DNA from: Echinostoma caproni
Lineage: Eukaryota > Platyhelminthes > Trematoda > Plagiorchiida > Echinostomatidae
NCBI GenBank assembly: GCA_900618425.1
Contig: UZAN01044520.1
Coordinates: forward strand, 4,654 to 35,910
DNA length: 31,257 nt
Reading direction: 5' to 3'
Shown: piece by piece, positions 19,265 through 30,060 of the stretch
Layout: each line of letters starts with the position of its first letter
Numbering within the stretch: position 1 is the first letter of the stretch
The notes under the pieces: model-generated
Database searches by the model: none
Told to the model about the DNA's origin: nothing
What the model saw: the letters and a program-made list of their open reading frames with translations, nothing else
Position numbers and translations under genes: made by a program

Positions 19265-19500
19265 GAACCTAAAACCTTTAGTTTAAGAAGTTAGCCGTCT
19301 ACCCTGTGACTCGGGTCAAGGGGTTTGACTCCCAAATCGAAGGTTCTCTGTTCGAGTCCCTGAGGGAACATTAAATGGGCACACAATCAGCGAATTCCAA
19401 TGCGGACGAAGCAACTGTCCAGTATGCTTTTTCAACCATCACACAGTTATTCCATCGCATTCAAAAGTAGTTCACATGTAGCCAGTGAATGAATTCCCAA
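19265..19500 (+). mobile_element. tRNA-derived SINE with degenerate hammerhead (E)
   Basis: The B box GTTCGAGTCCC (19350-19360) follows a tRNA-like head. Then comes a degraded hammerhead-like segment (19379-19430) with stem II TCC/GGA, CGAAGC in place of the GAAAC core, and AACTGTCCAGT, the same post-cleavage sequence as SINE A/B. The tail differs from the other copies. Confidence 0.5.
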
Positions 19501-19631
19501 ACAGTAAGTTGTACAATAACACCACATTAAGACTATACGCAGTGCCTGATGCCGGTACAAATACGAATTGACAATATGAATTGACATTTGACTAACAGTT
19601 ACTTGTCAGTAGTGGGTGTGGGATAATTATT

Positions 19632-19850
19632 ATTGATTGATTTGACTGACTCATTCAGACTTTACCTTCACGTACAATCCCCAGTTCATCGATTCAACCA
19701 TACACTCGGAAGCACTAGACTCGAGTTTCGCTCTTATTAGAGCTCATCAAGCCTGATAGGTATGTGGCAAGTCATCCCGTAGCCTGCATGGAAGTCCTGA
19801 ATTTGTGGGAGGCTTTTGAAGGGCGTTAACAGATTGTCATCTGTGTCTCC
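19632..19850 (-). mobile_element. SINE with hammerhead remnant, minus-strand copy (C)
   Basis: On the minus strand a poorly preserved tRNA-like head leads to TTGATGAG, stem II CTC/GAG around TAATAA, CGAAAC, palindromic stem III ACTCGAGT, C, and TAGTGCTTCC (19712-19751). The C3/stem I side is damaged, and nothing upstream pairs with TAGTGC. The tail to 19632 is the inverted partner of copy D. Confidence 0.65.
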
Positions 19851-19924
19851 CTTCGTTGAGTGGGACCAAATGATTTGACTGACTATCACTGAAGACAAAA
19901 CCTGAACAAACATGAGTTGGCCAT

Positions 19925-20140
19925 TTGGTTCAGCCATGGCACGAGCTGGTTAGCACAGTGGTAACACGCCTTCCATGCGATGGGTCCGAATTTCAAATCC
20001 CGGACGGGTATGCACTACTGATGAGCTCCAATAAGAGCGAAACTCGAGCCTAGTGATTCCGAGTGTATGATTGAATCGATGAACTGAGGATTGTACGTGA
20101 AGGTGAAGTTCGAAGGATAGTCAGTCAAATCAATCAACGT
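19925..20140 (+). mobile_element. SINE with hammerhead, plus-strand copy (D)
   Basis: The tRNA-like head (GGTTAGCACAGTGGTAAC as A box region, degenerate B box near 19989-20000) is followed by the hammerhead at 20012-20056. A tail of about 85 bp ends GTCAGTCAAATCAATCAA. Right after the ribozyme lies ATTCCGAGTGTATGATTG, shared with copy C. Confidence 0.72.
20012..20056 (+). ncRNA. hammerhead ribozyme motif (type I) in SINE D
   Basis: Stem I GCACTA (20012-20017) pairs with TAGTGA (20051-20056) over five bases. The core CTGATGA is at 20018-20024, stem II GCTC/GAGC encloses CAATAA, and GAAA is at 20039-20042. The short stem III is ACTC/GAGC. The expected U16.1 is C at 20049, which should abolish or cripple cleavage. 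Copy C keeps the T at that position but has lost the stem I side. Confidence 0.72.
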
Positions 20141-23100
20141 GAATTGGCTTGAACCGCTTTAATCGCTTGTGTGAGACTGCATGTGACTTGGTTCAGACCT
20201 TATTGTATCTGATATATACATGTAGGAAACATCATAAAAATGGTCAAATTAACTACATTATTAAATTGTGATAGCTTAGGTCACATATCGTAATCTTGTA
20301 GGAAGAAGAGAAATGCACATTTTACACCAAGAGTCATTTCTGTATTTTTGTAATTTTTGTATAGTAGTTTTTGAATAGCCTCGGCCCACGTTTCGGAAAG
20401 TTGGTCGCACATTTTTGTGCTAAATTAACTAAAAAACGAAGTTAAAATATTTATTTAGTTATCAATGACAAATGCTCACTTCTCGAGGAATTTTTGACTA
20501 TTACCATGCTGATAAATTCACTGTGAACCAATCCAATTTGAAAGATAACGCGTCTGTATTCGGTACCGGTTCAAACTTTAAACACTGAGTTCAACAATGG
20601 AGAATGAGATGCATCAAGTTTCGAACGAGATTCCGAGATAATGATCAACATTCCCTAATGTTTTGATCATATTAATTGGTGCTAACTGAAATATGCACAC
20701 TGATGCTGTCAGACATGATGGTTTTGGTGAAATATCGATAAAAATGTCACGACTGTATGCCAGACAATTTCAGAGACAATTAACCAAATAAATTGTTTCA
20801 TAGTGTTACACTATTTCTGTTTGAGTGTCACGTGGCTTCTATCGGTATATTAGAAAACGTTGCTATCACGAAAATTCACTCGAGGCCGTTATATTGGTTT
20901 ACCATCTATCGTTGATATATAACAGGCAATCTATAGGTTTTCCTTGAGGACAGCAAGGATGGTGCATGTCAACCGATGTGTACTGTAGCAATGAGCTTAG
21001 TTATGCAGCAAAAAGAAAAAAATAGTCATCTTGTACTGGTAAACACCAATCATCATGGAGGAGAGCTGGGATGATTGACAGTTCATTCAGTTGGTACTGT
21101 GTAGAGCGTCGTTGATTGATTGGACTTGCCTGAATCAGCGATGGAAACTGATGGTTTTCGGTTGTGTACAGTAGAAACAAGGACATTCCTAGGTCTACCT
21201 GGTTACTTGTTTCAAGTAAATTGCCTTGCAGTGGATGTTGTCGTTGTCCTAAATCTCTTTTGCTTTCAGTCTGTCATTAGATATATGCATCAAGTGATTC
21301 CGAATATCAACTCCACACGTGTAAAAAGATCAAAAGAACTGGATATGCGAGGCTTAAGCCGGAGAATCTTCTCGACGGGGATGATGATTCAATCTCAAAA
21401 GACGTATATTGGAAAAGGAAATGGAACGGGCAGTATCCCCATTTTCTGATTATATCACTATCCAATACAAACTAGGACTTGTGAAGACTCATTTCGGCAG
21501 AGCAAGACGACATACAAATCAGACAACATTGTTGGGCGCTTACTAAAAAATGGGAGATTACTGAGAGACAATGGTCACCCATCAGGTTCCAATATCAGGT
21601 AGGAGAAAATTGTAACTCTGTTAGGTATGTAGTTAAATATGTAGTAGGTGCAAGACCCCACTGCGTGAAATTAAAACCAATGGAGTTTCAAATATGGAAA
21701 CTCAAAATTGAATAAATCAGATGGACTAGCACACCATTAGCACAACATCAGGCAGGAATCTAAGGATTTCAGCACGTGCGTTTATCGTGTCGGAGCCTTT
21801 TGAGGCAGCGTTACTTCCCTTCTGAGACTCATATCTGGGTTGAAGAATCCACCTCCAAATCCAGCACATTCATCTGTTGGTTTCGGGTTCTCCATAAAAG
21901 TTTTGTTTCGTCTTCCCAGATAATTTCCCCCCAATCAGTAGAAGTTTTCGCAGGTCACAACCGGTGGGACTGGAAAGAAAAATGTAAATTGCCATTTCAA
22001 ATCGGTCCATTTTGAATACTGGACTTCGAACGGTCATATCTGCAGGCTTTTGGGTTAAAAATGCAACACAATCGTAACCCGAGAGTGGGCAGCTACTTTC
22101 ATTCAGGCCCTCCAGTATGATGATGGGTGCAAGAACACTCTGCTTCTTTCACTTGGACTTTGTGAATGAGCGGTATTCCACAGTATTTACCGGTCAAGTT
22201 ACGGCTAGACAGTGTGGGAAATTCATCACGAGACCTTGCAATTTTTATCTTCTTATTAAACCCATCTCAAAAATGTTTTAGCTCTGAAACACAAATTTAT
22301 GCCATGTCCACCAATGGCCTCGGAGCGCACTGAAATTAAGCACATGCAACCATGGGACAAGAGACTGCTAAACTATCGGGATAGGGTTGATGCACTGGGC
22401 AATTTTAGTTTGCCAGGGGTTATTGGATATTTGTTGGAATCGAAACTGACTGATAGTAGCTGTTGTGAACAACGGGATCATGTGATCGTTTACTGCTTTG
22501 GTGAACACCCCATTCGTTTCTGTGAACGAAATGTTGCCTGATGCCTAGATCACCGGTAGCTGCTGAATTTACAGCTGTTCTAAGTGCTGCCTTCAAGATG
22601 CGGCCGTTTTTGCGTATGTCACCGTCGGATTAAAACCAAATAACTGTTGTAGCAATCGTGCAGATACCTTGAAAAAATCTTATTGTTATCAATAACAACT
22701 GTTGTTGTGTAACTAAAGTCATGTGGGTCAAGTAAAAACACAGAAGAAATACTAGTTTGATTCAGAATCTGAATTTCTTCTAGGGATGCACTTGGATTGG
22801 GAGGACGTGCTCGCCATCGATGTAAAAAGAAGTATAGAATATGTCGTTGATACCGATCGTACCAAAAAAGACGGTGGAGAGTGGCCCTTCTCACAAAACA
22901 TAGCAGACGTTAATTAACCACCTATGCTTAGCTAAACCATTCCTCCACTGATCAATCCAATTTCATCTGAAGTTGTGAATTCACCTCAAAAGGGACCCAT
23001 CGCGGGAAATGTGGAAGAACGTGTAAAAATAAGGGATTTTCATTTCGCCGGGTCGACTAGTAACTTCAGCAACGGAAATAGGGTGGATGAGTTGTCACTT

Positions 23101-25163
23101 ACATCAACGATCATTGGTGCTAGTCTGTAAAGATTATGTTTACGTATTCCACTAATCATATGGTCACTTCTCTGATCCAATGTGAGTAAAAATTTCAGAG
23201 CTGTTGTCGCTTGGGTATTTTTGACAATATTCACATTTTCTCGTCATGCGCTTATAACGACTTCTATGAATTATTCAATCCTCTTTTTGTCAATCTAATT
23301 TAAAGTCCGGAAAATTCCATTTGCTTTGTTTGTGAGATTTTTATTCAATCTGGTACGAAACTCCTCAGCGTTGTTGAGGTTAATAAACATAGATGAACTC
23401 CTAACCAGAGCCAAATATTATTTATACTTATTTTGCAAAACATTTATTCCGGTTTGGGTATTCTACCAGTCACCTATTGTTTCATCAAATCGTACGTTAT
23501 AACCGCACGTAATGGTCCCAATAATAGAACCCTGAATAATTGTATTCCGATAAAGTTTTTCTTCCATATAATAAAACCGCACAAGTGATGCTGAGCACAA
23601 CTGGTATCAAAAGCATAGCTTTTTATAGGGAAGAAAGAGAACATGAGAATGCACTTGCAAAACGATTGCTTATCAAATGTATAGATCGGCTTTCGGTTCC
23701 TAGCAATTATCTAAGTTCGCCCTAAATTGTATTCTATGCTCTTTCGTCTGGTTCAGCGGTTTACGTATGCATGCATTTTTCCCCACTAGCTCTGTCTTTT
23801 CCTGGTCTTATTTCCTGATTTACTCGCAGGTGAATTCGGACTGATTCGAGTGTGGACATCATTTCTATTAAGCAGACAATGTAAACAGGATATAACTGAT
23901 GTTCTGTGATCACTACTTCCTGTGACTGACCAATAGTTATAAATCACAGAGGACACTTTGGTTACCGTATAGTCTGAGGAGACTAATGCTTGGGCCCGGC
24001 ACGAGAAACGGATCAAATGGAATCAATACAAAATATTGAATCTAACTTTGCGTTTACCCTTGTGGGATACATCTAGGACCCAGTTGAAAGAGAAATGGGG
24101 TGTGAAAGAGCTAAAAATTGATAAGTCAACATAAGTCAGAAATAACATAGATAAGGAGTAGGAGAAATCCGAATATTTATTGGAATGATTCCTTGAAAAA
24201 ATATGTGCATTCAAGATAAATTTGTATCAAAAGTTATTATTGCTTACTCTCATGCACGGAGTTGCGGTAAGGAAAGTGGAATGAATGAAAAATGATTTGA
24301 CTCGTTCATGCAGTCAATTATTGGAGCACGTGAAGACACCACCACGCTTCTGACATGGAGATAGGAGATATCCGGGGGAGTTTGTGAAACCTCCGATATC
24401 AGTGAGCAGCCTTGTTCTGTGTAGGATGATAATCACTTATTTCAGATTGGTTGAACTAATTGTGAGATTAAATGTGACTTTCGATGACTGTAGCTAATGT
24501 CATGGAGTCAAAAAGCTCCCGAAAAACAAGTCCTCGGCATGGTGACTGACCCCATTCTTTCGACCTACAGGCAACTCTGGTTGGATTATTCAATGACAAA
24601 TCTGCATATACCATAAATTAGGGTACTTATGAAGCATACATCCGTAACCAATTATTTCCTAACGCACTACTTTTCACATCACCCGAAAAATCAGGTACTT
24701 ATCAACACGGTGTGATCCAATTCATTCAATGGCATTCATTTGTCCACCACAGTATGCAATCTGTAACAAACTCCATTTATGTCTTGGCTTTCCTGCTGTA
24801 GAAACAATATAAACTGTTTATTTGTGGTTTAACAACTAGAAACCAACGTTATATTCATTTAGGAATCGGATAATTGATAGGTCCTTGACCGGGGGGGGGG
24901 GGTAATCCAAAGGCTTGCGCACTGACACAACCACTAAACACGAATATACCAAACGTTGGTGTCGCAGTGCCATTGAACAACCGGTACCATTTTAACATTT
25001 TAAGTCTAGCTTTTGAATTTTTGACGTAAATTACTTATAAAATCATAAACTTTTGAACGAAAAACAGGTCCAGCGTGCCCAATAACACAAGGCACAAGTG
25101 AATTACGTTAGATCACCCCAAGTGCATGGATGAGTTTGAACACATTTTGGTCAAGCGTGCCTG
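20141..25163. other. long unassigned region
   Basis: AT-rich sequence with no recognised gene, RNA or transposon domain. The longest frames are 109 codons at 21120-21449 (+), 79 codons at 21776-22015 (+), 80 codons at 22299-22541 (+) and 91 codons at 22619-22894 (-). None has domain similarity I recognise or clear exon context. A run of 12 G lies at 24891-24902. The region is probably intergenic or intronic with very old repeats. Confidence 0.4.
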
Positions 25164-25314
25164 TTGTTTTCAGGCCAATTCACCGTCAAACTAGCGCTTT
25201 GGGATTGTGGTTGTGCTTCCCTTTTGGATCACAACTTTTCAGACTCGCTCTCAAATCACGACGTGACCCTTTTTGTTGAGCCATTCGATTCTCGAGTTGC
25301 ACTGATGTGTACAC

Positions 25315-25870
25315 GTGACCAAGCATCAGTCAAAACACACCAGAGAGTCTCTCGAAGCTTGCCACTCTTTGATCAGTGGTGGAAGCGAGGGGTATCCGCT
25401 TGAGAAATTTCGAAACACGGTGTCCCCTTTATCCATTGAATCACGATCGAAAAAAGACACATGTCACGAGATTAGCCCAGTAAACAGGCCCCGCCACCTG
25501 AATCACGTGTACACGTCGATGCAGCTCAAGTATCAAAAGACGCAACAGAAGAGGTTACGTCGAGATTCGACAATGGACCTGAAAAACCGAAGTCTAGACG
25601 GAGAAACAATCCCCATCCGAACGAACCAGTTCAAAGTCGAACTAGGTTGAAAACACCCGGAACGAAGGAAAAATATAGTTGCTAAATGGAAGCAGAAAAG
25701 CGCCACTGCACAAGCACTGAAGATGTCACCTAGGTTGGTGAAACGTTTGCAAACAAGTTGCCAAGCTCGGCGAACAAGCGGAAATTAATCTAGCCCATCC
25801 GAGAAATAAGGACATACTTTCAATACTTTGTCAGTATTTAGTCCGTCATACTATAGTTGCTCTGGTATGA
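25315..25870 (+). mobile_element. Penelope-like element, 3'-terminal fragment
   Basis: The frame 25315-25650 contains SKHTRESLEACHS and HVYTSMQLKYQKTQQKRLRR, which align with the GIY-YIG C-terminus of the element at 29900-30060 (SKHAREFLEACHA, then TAMQLKD and TQQKRSRR). An insertion of about 27 codons separates the two blocks, and the catalytic half of the endonuclease is absent. The stop is at 25648-25650. The following non-coding part holds a hammerhead-like motif and then CAAGCTCGGCGAACAAG, resembling Penelope terminal-repeat sequence. Confidence 0.65.
25714..25750 (+). ncRNA. decayed hammerhead motif of the Penelope terminal repeat
   Basis: GCA+CTGAAGA (25714-25723) supplies stem I and the first core strand; position 7 of the core is variable, so the A is allowed. 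CACC (25727-25730) and GGT enclose TAGGTT as stem II. GAAAC (25740-25744) gives the second core strand, and ACGT is the tiny stem III, followed by TTGC, which pairs with GCA. The outer part of stem II on the 3' side is missing, so it is probably inactive. Hammerheads in Penelope-like terminal repeats are established knowledge. Confidence 0.55.
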
Positions 25871-27379
25871 GCGGCCCATTGTACCATAGCAACTCAATAC
25901 GCATCGTGGGAAGAAATAGGACTGAATGCTTTTGCTGCTTGATGGTTTACTGTAATCATGGCAACCGGCCGTAATTACAGTTATTGTGGCCTTATGCGAA
26001 ATTCACAGCATAGTTTAACTGCTTCACACAAACAACGCTCAAGCGTCGGTCGTGCTGTTTCATATGGTACTTTCAAGGCTCATAATACTTTTTAGTAAAT
26101 CAGAATGAACGACCGCTGAAAACGAAGAAAAATGAAGTAATGCGCTGAACATGTTCAAGTGAATCCCCTATGCTATCTACACAAGTGATTTGACCCAGGT
26201 CACACAGTTTACACACTTTACTGCAAAACCCAATCCGTGGTGGATATGAGATACCACCTCGAGGACAGTGTCCAATATTGTCCCAATAATACTGATGAAC
26301 TGAATTGAAGGAATACATTAACTGGAACATCGGTAACAGTGGTTAATTTCATCCCATGGATGATTTCCTTCTCTTGCTAGAGCTCCAGTATTATACAATT
26401 TAAACGGTTATTTTCACACTCTAAGGTATAAATTATTTACGGTAAACCATATCTGACTGACTAAACGTATTTTCCACGAAATAACAATTATTGCAGGTTA
26501 CTTTTTCCGTTATTCACTCAACTCACCACACACTTCACGTAATTCATCAGTTGCGTCGTGATTTTGGGTAGTATGGGGAGGGGGATTAGTTAACTTACAA
26601 ACTCCACATGGAAATGTTGCAATGACTTACAAGTGGACTCATTATGAATAAGTTACCCAAATAACTTCTGAGAAAGATGTTGATGAGAAATTTGGTGAGA
26701 ATTGCATTGCATGTCTGTTATCCCAAACTGGAACAGATAGGGCTTCCGACGCAGTGGGCACCAGCGAAAATTAGTGACAGAATACAAGTCAAGAGCGACA
26801 AACGGTGATGCACTGGGAGACTTTTTGGTATACTGAACAAAAAGGTGTCAACCAATATGCTTGTTCCGTGGTTGCAATTTCAAGTCATTAAAATCATGTT
26901 TGTGGTATACAATAGGAATGGGCTGCCGTCTATGTCCTAAAGTCATTCAGTCTGAATCATTTCGCCTTCGGATTGCGTGGGTGTACATGGCCATAATAAA
27001 ACAGATAGTGGTTTCCTACGTTTCACGAACACCCGTACTAATTGTGATCGAAAAGATTTTAGTGTTACCTACAATTGTATCTGCTTTTCTCAAAGTTACG
27101 TAATTTCGGGTTAATCGAAAGGGCTGAACGCCGTGTGTTACACTATCCCCAGGAAGCTCGGTTTCTGAAAAGGAAAACTATCATTAAGTGCAATTAGATG
27201 GTACTGGTCCCCAAGCGCACAAACTAATTCACTTTGGATCAGTACAAATTCTTTAAATTCACAGATTTTACGATTTCTAGAAACGATAGTCATTGCTCAC
27301 TTAAAACCGCTACTACGTACCAGAAAGCATTAGCGAAACAACTGTTATTGCCGTGTTGCCACAGAAACAATTGGAACCT
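25871..27379. other. unassigned region upstream of the Gypsy remnant
   Basis: No domain-bearing frame was recognised; the frames at 26100-26330 (-) and 26861-27103 (+) are unremarkable. It may contain the 5' LTR and leader of the Gypsy element, but I see no matching LTR partner downstream. Confidence 0.35.
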
Positions 27380-27976
27380 TGGACTTCTGAAACTTCTGTG
27401 CATCAAAATCCAGAAGACTTAAAGGTTTCCAATGGAGAAACGCTGTTTCAAAGTATCAATGAATTTCATTATGAATCTGATGTCAAAATTACTTTTGAGT
27501 CATGGTATTGCAGGTATGAGGAGCTTCTGTCGAGGAAACCATGCTCAACTTTGATCAATATGCGCCATCGAGTCCCACAAATTTCTAAGGCTCCTAAGGA
27601 AGATTTTGTCTCCCAGGCGAGCGGTGTTAATCATGAATGTGAGTACTCCAAACTTAAAGGTATCATGAATGAACAGTTGAAAATTCTTATTTTTGTCTGT
27701 GGTCTTCACCCCCTCCCCCACCGTAAGTGATATTCATACCCGATTATTATCCAAACTCGAAACCGACACAAAAATTATGCTACAGCAAGTTGTTGATAGT
27801 GCCAGCGTCTGATTAATTTAATATATAATGACAAGATGATCCAGAAAACGGGAAACCTGCCGGTTACTGAAGTGACTGCGTTAACCAAAACCAGAAGATG
27901 GCTGAGCAAGCCTCATATTGCATGTTGGCACTGTGGACAGTGGCACTTCGATCAGTTATGCGCATACAGACAATAG
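27380..27976 (+). pseudogene. gag: Ty3/Gypsy gag fragment with CCHC zinc knuckle
   Basis: The open frame to 27730 encodes FHYESDVKITFESWYCRYEELLS, then APKEDFVSQASGVNHECE and LKILIFVCGL, matching the gag N-terminal domain seen in flatworm Gypsy elements. Two frame changes follow, through DIHTRLLSKLETDTK and then CQRLINLIYNDKM. A perfect CX2CX3HX4C knuckle (CWHCGQWHFDQLC) is at 27923-27961, and a stop at 27974-27976. About 45 residues are missing in the middle of gag. The knuckle would bind packaged RNA in an intact element; this one is dead. Confidence 0.7.
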
Positions 27977-28610
27977 ACGTGAGAAATTTGTGATTTGACG
28001 TCGTAGCTCATCAAACCTCATTTTACCATGAACGCTATCGATTTTAAATGCCGCAGAAAGTAGTTTCCCATTTAAATCAATAATTGAATAGTAAAACTAC
28101 AAGTGGATACGACGTCTGATGTGACCATCATCTTCATAATCACATGGAATTTACTGGGTAGATCAGTTTTCAGCAAACTAATCATATTTCCTGGGCGGCG
28201 TCTGGGGAATAAATAACTTTTATAAGCCAATTTAAGTGTGAATTTTCATTTCATGACTGTCGTTCCCGCGGCACTTGCTATATATCTAAACTTAATCAGT
28301 TGAATTTGCTTGGCTTGAATGTGATAGTAAAATTGAATTTGTGATGATTCCCCTTCAGTGAAATAGGTGATTGTTGTGACATTGATTCCATTTCACATTC
28401 AGTCCGATTGATCGACGGTGCTTTTGAAAAGTGTACAAGCGTGAGTGTTGGCTGTTTGTGTTTAAAAAATGACTACCTCATCGATTTTCAAATGGTCTTG
28501 ATTTATGCTGTTAAATAAAGGCGATCGCTCAAAGTTAGCTTATGGCTATTTATAAATCAATAAATTTAACATATAGTTAAAACTGGCCATCAGTGTTGAA
28601 TGGTATCCAG
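27977..28610. other. non-coding interval between gag and integrase remnants
   Basis: Protease, reverse transcriptase and RNase H of the Gypsy element, normally some 2-3 kb, are not found here. Only AT-rich sequence with no recognised motif remains, so pol was deleted or replaced. Confidence 0.45.
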
Positions 28611-28614
28611 ACTA

Positions 28615-28893
28615 CCACCCAAGACTGAACCTTACACATGGCAACCTGTTTCGACACCCTGATCACGCATTCACACTGATTTTTCTGGCCCCATTGAAGG
28701 TATTTATTACCTAACAATCGTTGATACGTATTCTCACTGACCCGAAGTTATTCCGATGTGTACTACAACTACATCTGCCGTGATTAAAAACCTCAGAATA
28801 TTAGTTGCCCATTTCGGTATGCTGGAAATCCCGGTTTCAGATAACGGTCAACACCTCACATCTTCATAATTTGCAGTGTCCTCTTCGCCAGGG
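28615..28893 (+). pseudogene. pol: Ty3/Gypsy integrase core fragment with in-frame stops
   Basis: One frame reads TEPYTWQPV, a stop, then SRIHTDFSGPIEGIYYLTIVD and TYSH, a stop at the usual Trp, then PEVIPM, TSAVIKNLRILVAHFG and VSDNGQHLTSS, and another stop before FAV. The first catalytic Asp (HTDFSGP) and second Asp (SDNG) are present. The Glu of the D,D35E triad and the C-terminal domain are cut off at about 28893, where Penelope sequence begins. At least three stop codons make it a pseudogene. It is inferred to be the same insertion as the gag remnant. Confidence 0.78.
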
Positions 28894-28897
28894 TTGA

Positions 28898-29620
28898 ATG
28901 TCCTTGAATGTCCTGAGACCGATCGTCTCTTTTCCAGTAATAGCTACATACAAGTTGGCAAAGGAGTTATGGAAACCACTGAAGCCGCTCATCGCTGGAC
29001 ATGAGGACAGCGTCATGAAATCAAGACAGTTCCTGGACAAGCTCAAAACTGTAAAATTCAAGAAGACAAAATCATGGTCTTGTTCGACGTCCCCGTTTTG
29101 TTCAATTCGATCGACTTGGACCTGGAAAGATCTACGTTGTGGGAAGTGATAACTGAGCACCCACCAAACCAACCAATGGTACCAGTTGCAATTTTCGAAC
29201 TCGTGGAACTATGCATGCAGACATACTTCAAATACGAGGGTGAAATCTACGACCAACTGAAAGGAACACCAATGGGATCACCAATTTCTGGATTCATAGC
29301 CGAAGCCGTAATGCAAAAGCTGGAGAATAAGGTGCTGCCAAGAATCATGCCAAAACTTTGGCTCCAATAAGTTGATGACTCATTCGTCATCTTGAAGAAG
29401 TCAGAACTAGAAAGAATATATAACATTGTCACTAACACACTCAATGGCATCAAGTTCACAATGGAGACGGAAAAGGATAAACAACTGGCATTTTCTCGCA
29501 ACAGCCACACCCGCAAAATCATTAAAAGAATTCTAATCCAAAGAAAGAAAAAACAACAGACGAAGAATCGGGAACAAGAACGACTCTGTCGTAAATCAAG
29601 GACGTTTCGGAAATGACGGT
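28898..29620 (+). pseudogene. Penelope-like reverse transcriptase, frameshifted, stop at the YVDD tyrosine
   Basis: 28898-29070 encodes PIVSFPVIATYKLAKELW and KSRQFLDKLKTVKF. A frameshift near 29060-29075 leads to VLFDVPVLFNSID (motif A with the catalytic Asp), then EIYDQLKGTPMGSPISGF (motif B, 29250-29300) and PKLWLQ-stop-VDDSFVIL (motif C). The TAA at 29368-29370 sits exactly where Tyr of YVDD should be; both Asp codons (29374-29379) survive. The frame continues with SELERIYNIVTNTLNGIKFTM before losing similarity. The enzyme would be inactive. Confidence 0.8.
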
Positions 29621-29729
29621 AAGACTCCTCAGATCATATAGAATCCAAGTCACCCACAAACCTACCGCCTGTCTAGGGAAACTTCTGTCAAAACCAAACG
29701 AGAGAACAATGGAGAAGGACAACAGCAGT

Positions 29730-30060
29730 GTTATCTACAAAATAAATTGCAAGAACTGCTAAAACACTATATCGGACAAACTGGGAGAAAACTGTCCACA
29801 AGGATTCGTGAACACCAAGCGGCAGTCAGGAGACATGACCCACTATCTTTGACTTCCCTCCACGAAGATCAAGAAGGACATCAGTTTTACTTCACTTCAG
29901 TGTAAATTATCGACCACGCTCGGTCAAAACATGCCAGAGAATTTCTCGAAGCTTGCCACGCCTCAATCAACTCAATAAACAGGCACATCGAACTGGAGCA
30001 CGTGTAAACGGCAATGCAACTCAAGGATTAAATGACGCAACAAAAAAGGTCACGCCGTGA
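29730..30060 (+). pseudogene. Penelope-like GIY-YIG endonuclease, broken
   Basis: SVIYKINCKNC, a stop and frame change near 29755-29760, then HYIGQTGRKLSTRIREH (YIG at 29768-29776, with catalytic-type Arg residues in the helix), VRRHDPLSL, a stop after FTSV, and ARSKHAREFLEACHASINSI. The first half has the GIY-equivalent VIY and a CxxC pair. This is a different subfamily from the endonuclease at 13888. At least one frameshift and two or more stops make it non-functional. Confidence 0.75.

Larger units (their letters stand above)
19632..20138. repeat. inverted repeat formed by the head-to-head SINE pair C/D
   Basis: The arms 19632-19745 and about 20021-20138 are reverse complements at roughly 85-90% by eye, separated by about 275 bp. 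This is the second such pair in 5.5 kb, from a different SINE subfamily than A/B. Confidence 0.82.

Noticed and set aside
21776..22015. Possible Tc1/mariner transposase relic on either strand
   Set aside because: I found no aligned D-D-E/D spacing, YSPDLNP-type motif or terminal inverted repeats.
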